Shown here: piece by piece, positions 36,843-45,205 of the stretch
Numbering within the stretch: the first letter of the stretch is position 1
Layout of the letters: every line of letters begins with the position of its first letter
Origin: Paludibacter propionicigenes WB4
GTDB lineage: Bacteria; Bacteroidota; Bacteroidia; Bacteroidales; Paludibacteraceae
Length of the DNA stretch: 64,000 bases
Direction: 5' to 3'
NCBI RefSeq assembly: GCF_000183135.1
Contig: NC_014734.1
Span: forward strand, 1,178,001-1,242,000
Translations under genes and position numbers: made by a program
Notes under the pieces: model-generated
The model's input: only the letters and a program-made list of their open reading frames with translations
The model's database searches: none
What the model was told of the DNA's origin: nothing

Positions 36843-36915
36843 CATTGTGTGAATTAAAAAAAATAATTCAATCATTGATATTGTAAAATATAGTTTTTAT
36901 CTTTGGAGCTGAAAT
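36843..36915 (+). promoter_or_regulatory. duplicated promoter module, copy B
   Basis: ATTG (36874-36877), a 20-base spacer and TATCTTTG (36898-36905), about 100 bases before the plug-domain pseudogene. It is nearly identical in layout and sequence to 33268-33340. The remaining parts of this gap (36626-36842, 36916-37004) hold no supported gene. Confidence 0.65.
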
Positions 36916-37004
36916 TGTGTTAGCGTTGAAAAATGTCATAAAAATTCCCCGAAGTTAATCTTTCTGTAATTAGCATATAAGCAAATAAAAAACACAAGCA
37001 AGTT

Positions 37005-37710
37005 ATGAAAACAAACAAAAATTTTTAGTGATTTTCATTCTGTCTTTAGCCTCAGTTTCGTTTGCTCAGAATTCAGGAAAAAAGTATTTTATTACGGGAC
37101 AGGTTCTTGACGTTAATAGCAATCATGTATCGGGTGCAACTGTGTTGGTGGATAACAAAAGTACAGATATTGTTACCGACGAAAAAGAAAACTATAAGGT
37201 GATGGTAAAACCCGATGCCCAAATGCTATCAGTTTTCACGCTATCGGGCGGACTTATCAACGAAGAAATTAAGGGGCGTGTGGTCATTATTTTAAATTTG
37301 AAACGGCAATATCTCAAAAGGTAACGCCTCAAAAAGAGAGCCCGGAAAATGAAGAAGTAAATATAGGCTACGGAACGGCTCAGAAAAAAAACATGGCCAC
37401 TAACGTTGCCACTGTTGATGGAAAAAAGAACAAATATGCATCCTATCAAAATGTGTATGAACTGATTCGGGGAGAGGTTCCGGGCGTTGAAGTAAACGGA
37501 ACTAAAGTTAGAATCAGAGGTTTAGGTACCATTAATGGTTTAAGTGATCCATTGGTGCTGGTTAATAATGTTGAGGTGTCGATCGAGTCTTTCGGGTCTA
37601 TCGATCCTCGAATGGTTAAATCTATAAACATTCTTAAAAGTCCTGATGCGTCGATCTATGGGGCAAAAGCTGCGAATGGAGTAATACTGATAAAGTTGCT
37701 AGAAAAATAA
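37005..37710 (+). pseudogene. frameshifted plug-only TonB-type protein
   Basis: A diverged tandem copy of the gene at 37960. Aligned to it, the coding line is broken twice by single-base losses: one in the aaaaattttt run at about 37017-37026, only five codons in, and one in cattattttaaa at about 37285-37294. Between and after the breaks the protein is well preserved: TGQVLDVNSNHVSGATVLVD, then GYGTAQKKNMATNV, then IRIRGLGTINGLSDPLVLV-type plug sequence to KLLEK. The promoter is intact. Recent inactivation, slippage-based switching or sequence error in homopolymers are all possible. Confidence 0.75.
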
Positions 37711-37872
37711 TAACTTTCTTATATTCAATGCAAATTAGTCTGTTGAACTTTGCCCCGAAAGGGCTACATGAATGCTTAATAGAGATATAGGAAAAGCAAT
37801 TTTATTGGATAGAAAGTGGATAGTCAGAAACTTTCATTCAGCATAATTAAATTAAAGAACCCTCTGCAAACT

Positions 37873-37880
37873 TAGTTTTG
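37873..37880 (+). promoter_or_regulatory. candidate -7 element for the intact plug-only gene
   Basis: TAGTTTTG fits TAnnTTTG, about 80 bases before the ATG at 37960. A small gcccc-gaaa-gggct hairpin (37752-37765) lies further upstream, with no other structure in this 249-base gap. Confidence 0.4.
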
Positions 37881-37959
37881 TAATCTCTGCGATAATAAAT
37901 TTATCCTGAGTAAGTTCTATATAAACAGATTACCCTTAAATTTAAAACAAAAATAAGTC

Positions 37960-38667
37960 ATGAAAACAAACAAAATCTTTTTAGTACTTTTCATTCTTAC
38001 TTTATCGTGTAGTTCGTTTGCTCAGAACTCTGGAAAGAAGTATTATATTACCGGACAGGTACTTGATGCTAATGGCAAGCCAATATTTGGAGCCAAAGTG
38101 TTAGTAGACAATAAAAGTACCGATGTTTCTACCGATGTAAAAGGTAATTACAAGGTAAAAGTAAAACCCGATGCCACCATATTATCAGTTTTCTCCTTGT
38201 CCAGTGGACTACTAATCAATGAAGAAATTAATGGTCGTGTGGTAATAAACTTTAAATTTGAAGATGCAATGTCTCAAAGTGTATCGCCACAAAATGCGAA
38301 TAAGGAAAATGAGGAAGTAAATATCGGTTACGGAACCATTAAAAAGAAAAATATGTCTACTAAGGTTCCTTCATATGATGGACAGAAGAGCAAATACGCA
38401 GCCTATCAAAATGTGTATGATATGATACGTGCCGAACTTCCAAATGTGCAGGTAGTAGGCGATAAAATAAGAGTAAAAGGTGCTTATGACACCAACAGTA
38501 GTCAGATTGACGCAATGATACTTGTGGACGGTGTAGAAATCTCATCGGTAGACGGCATTATTCCTCGGATGGTAAAGTCTATAAGTGTTCTTACTGGTGC
38601 TGATGCTTCTATCTACGGGGTTAGATCCGGACATGGTGTAATACTGATAACGCTGGTAAAGGAATAA
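37960..38667 (+). CDS. plug-only TonB-receptor-like protein (CarboxypepD_reg plus plug, no barrel)
   Basis: 235 residues. A signal peptide (1-21, ending SSFAQ) precedes a carboxypeptidase-regulatory-like domain at about 28-95 (YYITGQVLDANGKPIFGAKV, then NKSTDVSTDVKGNYKVKV). After a short linker with GYGTIKKKN, a SusC-type plug domain follows at about 135-235 (QNVYDMIRAELPNVQVVGDK, then LVDGVEISSVDGIIPRMVKS, then GADASIYGVRSGHGVILI). Normal SusC/TonB receptors continue into a barrel of some 700 residues; here the protein simply stops. It may be a soluble periplasmic partner, regulator or decoy for a TonB receptor. A broken copy lies directly upstream. Confidence 0.85.
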   Translation: MKTNKIFLVLFILTLSCSSFAQNSGKKYYITGQVLDANGKPIFGAKVLVDNKSTDVSTDVKGNYKVKVKPDATILSVFSLSSGLLINEEINGRVVINFKFEDAMSQSVSPQNANKENEEVNIGYGTIKKKNMSTKVPSYDGQKSKYAAYQNVYDMIRAELPNVQVVGDKIRVKGAYDTNSSQIDAMILVDGVEISSVDGIIPRMVKSISVLTGADASIYGVRSGHGVILITLVKE

Positions 38668-38780
38668 CATAGTACTTCTGTTTCGATTGGATGCGGAGTA
38701 TATTTGTCCGGTGATTTACTTCACTGTTAATGACTAATGTGTACGTATATAAAAACCGGATAATAGCAAAAATAAGCAAT

Positions 38781-39584
38781 ATGAAGAAAGTTGTATCGAC
38801 GATATTTATCGTTCTCGGATTGTATTTGGTTATGTACTCCGGTCGTACTTTGTGGAAAGTGTGGCTGGACGAACAAGATATAGCTGCTGAAAAAGTGAGT
38901 ATGGCAGATTTTCTGAAAATCAAACATGAGAAGGAAAAACCAAACACTGCGTTTGATATGAAATACGATTTGAAAAAGTATGTTACGACCTGTCAAACAG
39001 CGAAAGCACGTCATTCAATCTTCTTGACCATTGGCCTGGCATTGTTGGTTGCCGGATTAACGATACTTGTTCACAGCAATAGAACTCAACTAACAATGTG
39101 GCTAACCAAAAAAGAATATCTTCAGTATGGTTTTGCAGCCATAGTACTGCATTCACTTTATTGGTTTATGATTGGGCTATTGTATTTTTCATTGCAAATG
39201 CTCGTAAAGAAAGAAGTATCCGGCTGTGTGGTCGACAGTATGTTTTTATTCTATGTTTCCGGGCTGTCCGGTTTCTATATCGCATATTTTTACCTTACGG
39301 ATAAGTTTCTCAAGCCGGGAAAGTTGTTTAAATGGTTTATAGGCTGTTTACTTTCTATATTTATCGGCTTTTTCCTGGCGTATATGCTGCCCTATTTATC
39401 GTGGCTGATTCGTACTCCACACTCTCTTTCCAATATATCTTTTTATATCGGATTTTTATACATGGCTTTCTTTGTAGTGGCTAATGTTGTTATTGGTACA
39501 ATCTTTAAAGGATTTTTTAATTGGATAAAGATTGCCTTCGGGTTACACAATGTGACCAATGCTGAAGCACCCTCTGTTGCATAA
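38781..39584 (+). CDS. multi-spanning membrane protein of unknown function
   Basis: 267 residues from the ATG at 38781, preferred over an in-frame ATG at 38730 because it puts the first membrane helix at the N-terminus. About six hydrophobic segments are visible: VVSTIFIVLGLYLVMYSG, SIFLTIGLALLVAGLTILV, YGFAAIVLHSLYWFMIGLLY, MFLFYVSGLSGFYIAYFYL, FIGCLLSIFIGFFLAYML and IGFLYMAFFVVANVVIGTIF. A soluble loop of about 50 residues follows helix 1. No transporter or enzyme motif is recognised. It lies 113 bases after the plug-only gene on the same strand, so a functional link is possible but unproven. Confidence 0.72.
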   Translation: MKKVVSTIFIVLGLYLVMYSGRTLWKVWLDEQDIAAEKVSMADFLKIKHEKEKPNTAFDMKYDLKKYVTTCQTAKARHSIFLTIGLALLVAGLTILVHSNRTQLTMWLTKKEYLQYGFAAIVLHSLYWFMIGLLYFSLQMLVKKEVSGCVVDSMFLFYVSGLSGFYIAYFYLTDKFLKPGKLFKWFIGCLLSIFIGFFLAYMLPYLSWLIRTPHSLSNISFYIGFLYMAFFVVANVVIGTIFKGFFNWIKIAFGLHNVTNAEAPSVA

Positions 39585-39677
39585 ATGCCCGAAAGGCTAG
39601 AGACCATCCGAAACACTCAGGAGTAAAATAAGTGTTACAGAAGGATTTTTCTGAGTATTTATTTGCAATCTAGCACT

Positions 39678-39709
39678 TTTGCATGCCAAACGAATAAATT
39701 CTATCTTTG
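39678..39709 (+). promoter_or_regulatory. promoter upstream of the TlpA-like gene
   Basis: TTTG (39678-39681), a 20-base spacer and TATCTTTG (39702-39709), a near-ideal Bacteroidota promoter. The expected start point falls within the hairpin that begins at 39711. Confidence 0.7.
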
Positions 39710-39710
39710 T

Positions 39711-39770
39711 ACGCTGAAGCACTGATGATAATCTTATATCACAGCAGCTTCAGCGTTTTTATTTTTTATT
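39711..39770 (+). terminator. leader hairpin with T-run (terminator or attenuator)
   Basis: acgctgaagc (39711-39720) pairs with gcttcagcgt (39747-39756), followed by a T-rich run. Its position just after the promoter and before the TlpA-like start suggests an attenuator. It might instead terminate the upstream membrane-protein gene. Confidence 0.55.
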
Positions 39771-39785
39771 TTTCTTTTTATATTT

Positions 39786-41015
39786 ATGAATATGCGTAGA
39801 ATTCTGTTCATTTTAGCAGCTGTCTTGACATTCTCAGGCCAAGCACAAAATAAGACCGTTTTAAAGGAAGGTATATGGCACGGACAATTGTCGGTGGCCG
39901 ATAATCATAAAGCGCCTTTTCTCTTCAACGTAAAAAATGCCGGTACACCTTCGGCCAGTGTTGTGCTCATAAATGGTGAGGAGCGTGTGGAACTGACAGG
40001 AATAAAGTATCGGGGCGATTCGGTAATTATCCCCATCGAATCGTACGATGCAGTTATTAAAGCTTCTTTGTCCGGTACAACCTTGCAGGGTCGCTTTTTG
40101 AAAAACTATATCCCGAACGATGCCGGAATTGCTTTTACGGCGGAACACAACAATAAAAACCGTTTTACTCCGGTTGCTAATCCTACTGACATATTGTTAG
40201 ACGGTAAATGGGACGTATTGTTTGTGGGCGAAAAGGGAGATACTACACGCAATGTGGGGATTTTTAAAACAGTGAACCGTATTGTTACAGGATCTATCCT
40301 GACCAATTCGGGCGATATGCGTTTTCTGGAAGGAGCATATACGACTACCGGTGTACAACTTTCGGCTTTTGCTGGGCTTAGTCCATACTTGTTTGAGCTG
40401 AACTTTGTAGGAAAAGATCGTTTCGAAGGTACTTTCTTTTCTGCCCGGTCTAAAACCAAACTGATAGGTGTGCGCAACAGTAAAGCAGGACTGGCCGACC
40501 CTTATTCGCTAACCAAACTTAAACCCAGATCTGAGGTACTTAGTTTTAAGTTACCGAACATAAACGGACAAACAGTATCAGTGAACGACGAACGCTACAA
40601 AAATAAAGTAGTGATTATTTCTATTCTTGGAAGCTGGTGTCCCAATTGCCTTGATGAAATGAAGTATCTGGCTCCCTGGTATAAAGCTAACAAAGCCCGA
40701 GGTGTGGAAATTATCGGTTTGTCGTTCGAACGTAAAGATGATTTTGCTTATGCAAAGGCTGCCATTAGTAGGCTGAAAACCAAGTATGGTGCCGAATACG
40801 AAATTCTGTTTGCCGGAAAAGTGGGAGACGAAGCCACAGCAAAAGTATTACCCGAAATAGAAAAAGTTTCGAGCTACCCAACCACCATTTTTATTGACAA
40901 AAAGGGGAAAGTCCGCAAAATTTACACCGGTTACAATGGTCCGGCCACAGGATTATTCTACGAAGAATTTAAGCAGGAATTCAATGCACTGATGGATCAG
41001 TTGCTTGCCGAATAA
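39786..41015 (+). CDS. exported TlpA/ResA-like thiol-disulfide oxidoreductase
   Basis: 409 residues. A signal peptide covers 1-21 (ending SGQAQ). A novel N-terminal region of about 230 residues, mostly beta, precedes a thioredoxin-fold domain at about 250-405. The domain carries the redox motif WCPNC (ILGSWCPNCLDEM) and the cis-Pro loop YPTTIF. TlpA-like proteins reduce disulfides in periplasmic substrates, including copper-handling proteins and cytochrome c apoproteins. It stands immediately before the copper locus on the same strand but has its own promoter. The large N-terminal domain resembles the DUF4369-like lead domains of Bacteroidota thioredoxins but is longer. Confidence 0.88.
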   Translation: MNMRRILFILAAVLTFSGQAQNKTVLKEGIWHGQLSVADNHKAPFLFNVKNAGTPSASVVLINGEERVELTGIKYRGDSVIIPIESYDAVIKASLSGTTLQGRFLKNYIPNDAGIAFTAEHNNKNRFTPVANPTDILLDGKWDVLFVGEKGDTTRNVGIFKTVNRIVTGSILTNSGDMRFLEGAYTTTGVQLSAFAGLSPYLFELNFVGKDRFEGTFFSARSKTKLIGVRNSKAGLADPYSLTKLKPRSEVLSFKLPNINGQTVSVNDERYKNKVVIISILGSWCPNCLDEMKYLAPWYKANKARGVEIIGLSFERKDDFAYAKAAISRLKTKYGAEYEILFAGKVGDEATAKVLPEIEKVSSYPTTIFIDKKGKVRKIYTGYNGPATGLFYEEFKQEFNALMDQLLAE

Positions 41016-41107
41016 ATTGAAATTTTTCAATAAGCACCGTTCCGGATTTTTTCTAACAATGTCTCTTTTTTTTCAACATAAAAAACATATTATAGCCTAA
41101 AATAGTT

Positions 41108-41149
41108 GTATAAAGTGAAAACAAACTAAAGCTTGCTTTGACTTTATAC
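41108..41149 (+). promoter_or_regulatory. inverted repeat before the copper locus (possible operator)
   Basis: gtataaagt (41108-41116) and actttatac (41141-41149) form a perfect 9-bp inverted repeat with a 24-base spacer that contains aaagcttgcttt. It ends 6 bases before the first small Cys gene of the locus. It may bind a regulator or form a leader hairpin. No T-run follows, so it is unlikely to be a terminator. Confidence 0.4.
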
Positions 41150-41154
41150 GCGGC

Positions 41155-41541
41155 ATGAGGTATCAGATATATTCCGGCATATTCTTATTAATACTGATAT
41201 TCAATATATTCAGGTTTGAAATTCCATACATTGAGTATGCGATTTTCAAGCCTTATATCGCTAAAAACCTTTGTGTAAACAGAGATAAGCCTAAGAGTTG
41301 TTGCGAAGGAAAATGCTTCAGAGAAAAGCAAATCAAACAAATCAGTTCGACGCGCGACTCCGATACTACGAATGAGAAAAACTCCAATAAAATTCCACAA
41401 TCCAAAGAGCTGAAGGAGTTTTTGCAAACACGCAATGCACTCCCTACCCTAGCCGAATTAGACTTCAACTATCCTATTCATAACGAAACGCTTATCGAGA
41501 CCCGATTCGTTTCCAACGTATTTGTGCCTCCTAAATTTTAG
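41155..41541 (+). CDS. small envelope protein with CC-x3-C motif, first gene of the copper locus
   Basis: 128 residues. An N-terminal membrane segment or uncleaved signal (IFLLILIFNIFRF) is followed by IEYAIFKPYIAKNLCVNRDKPK and the cluster SCCEGKC: Cys40, Cys49, Cys50 and Cys54. A charged linker and a conserved-looking C-terminal tail (YPIHNETLIETRF) follow. I recall uncharacterised Bacteroidota proteins with the same NLCVN-x-CxGKC layout beside copper and heavy-metal genes; the Cys cluster suggests metal binding. Function is unproven. Its position after the 41108-41149 inverted repeat implies it leads the operon. Confidence 0.75.
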   Translation: MRYQIYSGIFLLILIFNIFRFEIPYIEYAIFKPYIAKNLCVNRDKPKSCCEGKCFREKQIKQISSTRDSDTTNEKNSNKIPQSKELKEFLQTRNALPTLAELDFNYPIHNETLIETRFVSNVFVPPKF

Positions 41542-41669
41542 ATTTTCAGTTTTCAGTTATGCCTGTATTCCTTTTTTACTGGCTAATCGTGCGTGTACAC
41601 AACCTAAGTTTGTGGGCAAGCTTACTCATCGTATTAATTATACAACAATAAAAATTGAAAAATCTAAAA

Positions 41670-42506
41670 ATGAAAACTAAACTAACAAAAATTCTATATA
41701 TACTGGCCATCTCAGCCATTTTCGTTTCATGTAAAGACGATATAAACACACCTACCGTAAATCCGCTTGATGGACTTACCAAGTTACAGGAAGGTTACGC
41801 TCTTGGAGCCTCTGCCAAAGTTCAGATTTGGGGTAAGAAAAACTTTTTCATGGGTTATAATAAGCTCACGGTAGTTTTACTGGATTCGGTGAACAAGGCT
41901 GATACCATTAAAGATGCTCATATTCACTTTATGCCGGTAATGACTATGGGCAGCGGTATGATGGCTATGCAGCATGCTTGCCCGGTAGAGAACCCTGACG
42001 AAACTCCGGTGAACGGAGTCTTTCCGGGTGCAGTGGCATTTGTTATGCCCACGAGTACCGATGGTAGCTGGAACCTGAGCGTAATGGTACACAATCATAA
42101 GAATAACAAAGAAGGAACCGCAGTTTTTAATATTACGGTTGATAATCCTTCGACACCGCTTATGAGTGTATTTACAGCAACAACTCCCGACGCTTCAAAA
42201 CTGGTACTGTCGTTGGTAGAGCCTACAGCGCCAAAAGTAGGAATGAATGATATAGAGTTTACCATTCACCGCAAAGAAACCATGATGAGCTGGCCGGCCG
42301 ATACGGGTTATACCATTGAAATAACACCCGAAATGCCAAGCATGGGACATGGTTCGCCAAACAACGTAAATCCGGTTCATATCGGAAACGGACACTACAA
42401 AGGGAAAGTGAACTTCACCATGACCGGCGAATGGAAAGTGAACGTACTGGTCAAAAAGGATGGCGTTGCTGTATCGAATAATGCCTTCTTTACAATTACA
42501 TTCTGA
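41670..42506 (+). CDS. Met/His-rich lipoprotein with two FixH/YtkA-like domains
   Basis: 278 residues from the ATG at 41670 (an in-frame TTG at 41655 is less likely). The lipobox ends at Cys21 (AIFVSC), so the protein should be membrane-anchored. Two similar beta-sandwich domains follow. The first carries a dense potential copper site: His84, His86, Met88, Met91, Met93, Met97, Met98, Met100 and His102, in HIHFMPVMTMGSGMMAMQHA. The second has MPSMGHGSP, the FixH/YtkA pattern. Methionine/histidine clusters bind Cu(I) in CopC, CusF and PcoE-type proteins. The next gene is a copper-type TonB receptor, supporting a role as periplasmic copper chaperone or buffer. Confidence 0.85.
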   Translation: MKTKLTKILYILAISAIFVSCKDDINTPTVNPLDGLTKLQEGYALGASAKVQIWGKKNFFMGYNKLTVVLLDSVNKADTIKDAHIHFMPVMTMGSGMMAMQHACPVENPDETPVNGVFPGAVAFVMPTSTDGSWNLSVMVHNHKNNKEGTAVFNITVDNPSTPLMSVFTATTPDASKLVLSLVEPTAPKVGMNDIEFTIHRKETMMSWPADTGYTIEITPEMPSMGHGSPNNVNPVHIGNGHYKGKVNFTMTGEWKVNVLVKKDGVAVSNNAFFTITF

Positions 42507-42582
42507 TAATAAATAGTTTTATTTACATGACAGCTTCTCCTGAGCCTTACATTCAGGGGAAGCTCTGTAACACCATTTTTAT

Positions 42583-44643
42583 ATGATAAAAAAACTATTT
42601 TTACTCCTGTTTCTATGCGGAAGTATGACAGTGCTTGCACAGCCGGGTGTAACCGAAAAAGAGGTGAGCGACACCATAAAACTGAAGGATGTACTTGTAT
42701 CGGTTTCTCTGCCGCTGAACAACAAAGATATCGTTGATTTTTACCGAACCAATCAGTTTTCGACACTTGATAATATCACAGCACGGTTGGATGGTCTGTC
42801 ATTGATTAAGCGGGGAGCTTATGCACTGGAGCCCCAAGTAAACGGGTTCTCGGGTGGGCAGTTGAATCTGACGATAGACGGAATGCGAATGTTTGGAGCC
42901 TGTACCGATAAGATGGATCCGATAACATCATATATAGAACCTACCAACCTGAAAAGTATCAACGTAAAACAAGGTACGGGCAGTTGTCAGACCGGTTGTA
43001 ATATCGGAGGTTCAGTAGATTTTTCCTTATCAGAGCCGACCGAAGGTTTGGGGCAACATTTTTTGTCGGTAGCTTTTGGACATGAAAGCATTTCGCGGGG
43101 AAATAATATCCTTTTTTCGATGGGACTGGGCAAGGATAAATGGAACTGGCTGATTGATGGCGTTTACCGGAAAAATGAGAATTACCGAGATGGAAATAAC
43201 CGTGAAATTCTTTTCTCTCAATTTGAGAAAATAAATCTCCACACGGCCATGAAGTACAAGGTCGATGAGGTGAATTCTCTTAAGTTGGATGTGCTATATG
43301 ATCTGGCTCAACATGTGGGATATCCTGCACTACCGATGGACGTAAGCAAGGCTCGTGCCACGCTTTTCGCACTGGAATACCAACGCAAAACCAATATGCC
43401 ACTTAAAGCCAAACTATATTACAATGAGGTACTTCACATTATGGACGACTCGCAGCGTGACAGTTTGTATTTATTGAAAAACAAGCCTGTAGGCAAGTCC
43501 GATTCGGTATATATGCGTATGGATATGCCCGGAAAAAGTTCTACGCTGGGTGCTTACGTACAACTGGATATTCCGTGGAACGAGAAAAACAACCTGACGG
43601 TAAAAGCGGATAACTACAGCAATAAATCTATAGCCGAAATGACCATGCATATGCGTTATGCCGGATTTTCACCCGAACCTCCGATGTACATGCAAACCTG
43701 GCCGGCTATGCTGCGGAATGTCAGCGGATTATTTCTGGAAAACAGCACCTATCTGTCCGATAGACTAACTCTTTTGTTGAATGGAAGAGTTGATTATACT
43801 ATAGATAATTTGCAATCAGAATACGGTCAACAACAATTCTCTGTGTTCAATTATTCAATATCGGATACGCAAAGCAAGCTGGTCAAAAGCTTGAATTTGT
43901 CTGCTCAGTATCGTATCAGTACAGGGATCTCCATTATGGCATCTACCGGATATGCCGAACGTATGCCAACCATTGGCGAACGGCTTGGCTTTTATTTGTA
44001 CAATGCGTACGATGGATATGATTATATCGGTAATCCGTATATCAAACCGGAAAAATCGAACTTCTTCAGATTGAATTTTCAACTTTCCAAGCCGACTATC
44101 AAGTTGAATTTTAATCAGTCTTTCAGTTTCCTGCACGACTATATTATGGGTATTACCAATACGCAGATAGCAGCCATGAATTTTTATGCTAAAGGTATAA
44201 GGGTTTATTCGAACGTGCCTGATGCTAAATTATATAGTGCCGACTTGCAGGTATTGTATTCTCCCATAGCATCGTGGTCGTTTTTCTTGTTGTCCAAACT
44301 CACGGTTGGTGAAATACAAAACGGCAAACCTATGCCGCTGATTTCTCCACTGAAAAATGTTTTGGCCGTTCAGTACGAGAAAGATAATCTAATGATTCAG
44401 GCTGAATGCGAATCGGCACTAGCCCAAAACAGAATTAATTCAGACTACGGTGAGCATGTAACTCCTGCTTATACTGTATGGAATGTGAAAGGCGGATACA
44501 AATTCAATATTTCGGAAATGCAGCTTGATGCCGGTTTGGGTGTAACAAATCTATTGAATAAGGTTTACTATGAACACCTTGACTGGAGCCGAATCAACAG
44601 ACCCGGACGGAGTCTGGAACTGTATGTAAAGTTTAGTTATTGA
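42583..44643 (+). CDS. TonB-dependent receptor of the OprC/NosA copper type
   Basis: 686 residues. A signal peptide covers 1-20 (ending SMTVLAQ). The plug domain covers about 30-150 and a 22-strand barrel follows, ending in Phe-Ser-Tyr. In the plug, Cys107-Thr-Asp-Lys-Met111 followed by DPITSYIEP matches the CxxxM-D-P copper-binding motif known from OprC and NosA. A second pair, Cys135 and Cys139 (GSCQTGCNIGG), is added. A Met-rich extracellular loop (PEPPMYMQTWPAML) may also bind copper. It should import copper ions or a copper complex with TonB energy. Copper specificity is inferred from the motif and neighbours. Confidence 0.88.
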   Translation: MIKKLFLLLFLCGSMTVLAQPGVTEKEVSDTIKLKDVLVSVSLPLNNKDIVDFYRTNQFSTLDNITARLDGLSLIKRGAYALEPQVNGFSGGQLNLTIDGMRMFGACTDKMDPITSYIEPTNLKSINVKQGTGSCQTGCNIGGSVDFSLSEPTEGLGQHFLSVAFGHESISRGNNILFSMGLGKDKWNWLIDGVYRKNENYRDGNNREILFSQFEKINLHTAMKYKVDEVNSLKLDVLYDLAQHVGYPALPMDVSKARATLFALEYQRKTNMPLKAKLYYNEVLHIMDDSQRDSLYLLKNKPVGKSDSVYMRMDMPGKSSTLGAYVQLDIPWNEKNNLTVKADNYSNKSIAEMTMHMRYAGFSPEPPMYMQTWPAMLRNVSGLFLENSTYLSDRLTLLLNGRVDYTIDNLQSEYGQQQFSVFNYSISDTQSKLVKSLNLSAQYRISTGISIMASTGYAERMPTIGERLGFYLYNAYDGYDYIGNPYIKPEKSNFFRLNFQLSKPTIKLNFNQSFSFLHDYIMGITNTQIAAMNFYAKGIRVYSNVPDAKLYSADLQVLYSPIASWSFFLLSKLTVGEIQNGKPMPLISPLKNVLAVQYEKDNLMIQAECESALAQNRINSDYGEHVTPAYTVWNVKGGYKFNISEMQLDAGLGVTNLLNKVYYEHLDWSRINRPGRSLELYVKFSY

Positions 44644-44787
44644 TAATCTCCGTTGTATGTAATGTTGTTATAAAAAATCCATTTATCTGCTGTTTACAAA
44701 ACTTTAACGGGTATTTTGCTGCAAATAAGAGTTTAAACTTTTACTTTTGCCTTCAACTATTTCAGTGTACAGTTGTTTTAAGGCTAA

Positions 44788-45204
44788 ATGAAAAAAATAT
44801 TCTCCATATTATTTGCAGCATTGATACTCCTTTCGGGGATGCATCTGTCGCTTGCTACGCACTTGTGTGGTGGAGAAATATCGGCTGTAAAGCTTTCTTT
44901 TGATCATGAAAAAGCCGGTTGTGGAATGTGTTCCACTGAAGCTAATTCAGGAGAAAAAAGCATTGCGCCCGAAAGTTGCTGTAAAGATGAAATATCTTTT
45001 CTGGCTGTAGATAACAATTACAGCCCCTCAACTATACAAATTTACCACACTGCAAATCAACTGTTGCAGGTGTTTGATATTCCCCAAACGATTGGAATTG
45101 TATCTATTCATACTAATTCTGCTACCAACGCAAATGTCCAGCAACCCGGCAACTATATTGCCGCTGCTGTAAGCCTCCCCGACATTTGTGTATTCCGCAT
45201 TTAA
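44788..45204 (+). CDS. HYC_CC_PP family protein
   Basis: 138 residues. A signal peptide or N-terminal anchor covers 1-24. The family pattern is present in slightly altered form: THLCGGE in place of HYC (Cys27), then CGMC (Cys45, Cys48), and the CC pair (Cys64-Cys65, ESCCKDE). These proteins are named only for their motifs and are common beside heavy-metal genes in Bacteroidota. The role is unknown, but the Cys content fits metal sensing or binding in the envelope. The next gene starts after a repeat pair. Confidence 0.8.
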   Translation: MKKIFSILFAALILLSGMHLSLATHLCGGEISAVKLSFDHEKAGCGMCSTEANSGEKSIAPESCCKDEISFLAVDNNYSPSTIQIYHTANQLLQVFDIPQTIGIVSIHTNSATNANVQQPGNYIAAAVSLPDICVFRI

Positions 45205-45205
45205 A

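Noticed and set aside
44640-44903. An 87-residue frame overlapping the HYC_CC_PP start
   Set aside because: Overlaps a better-supported gene in another frame and starts within the receptor stop region.
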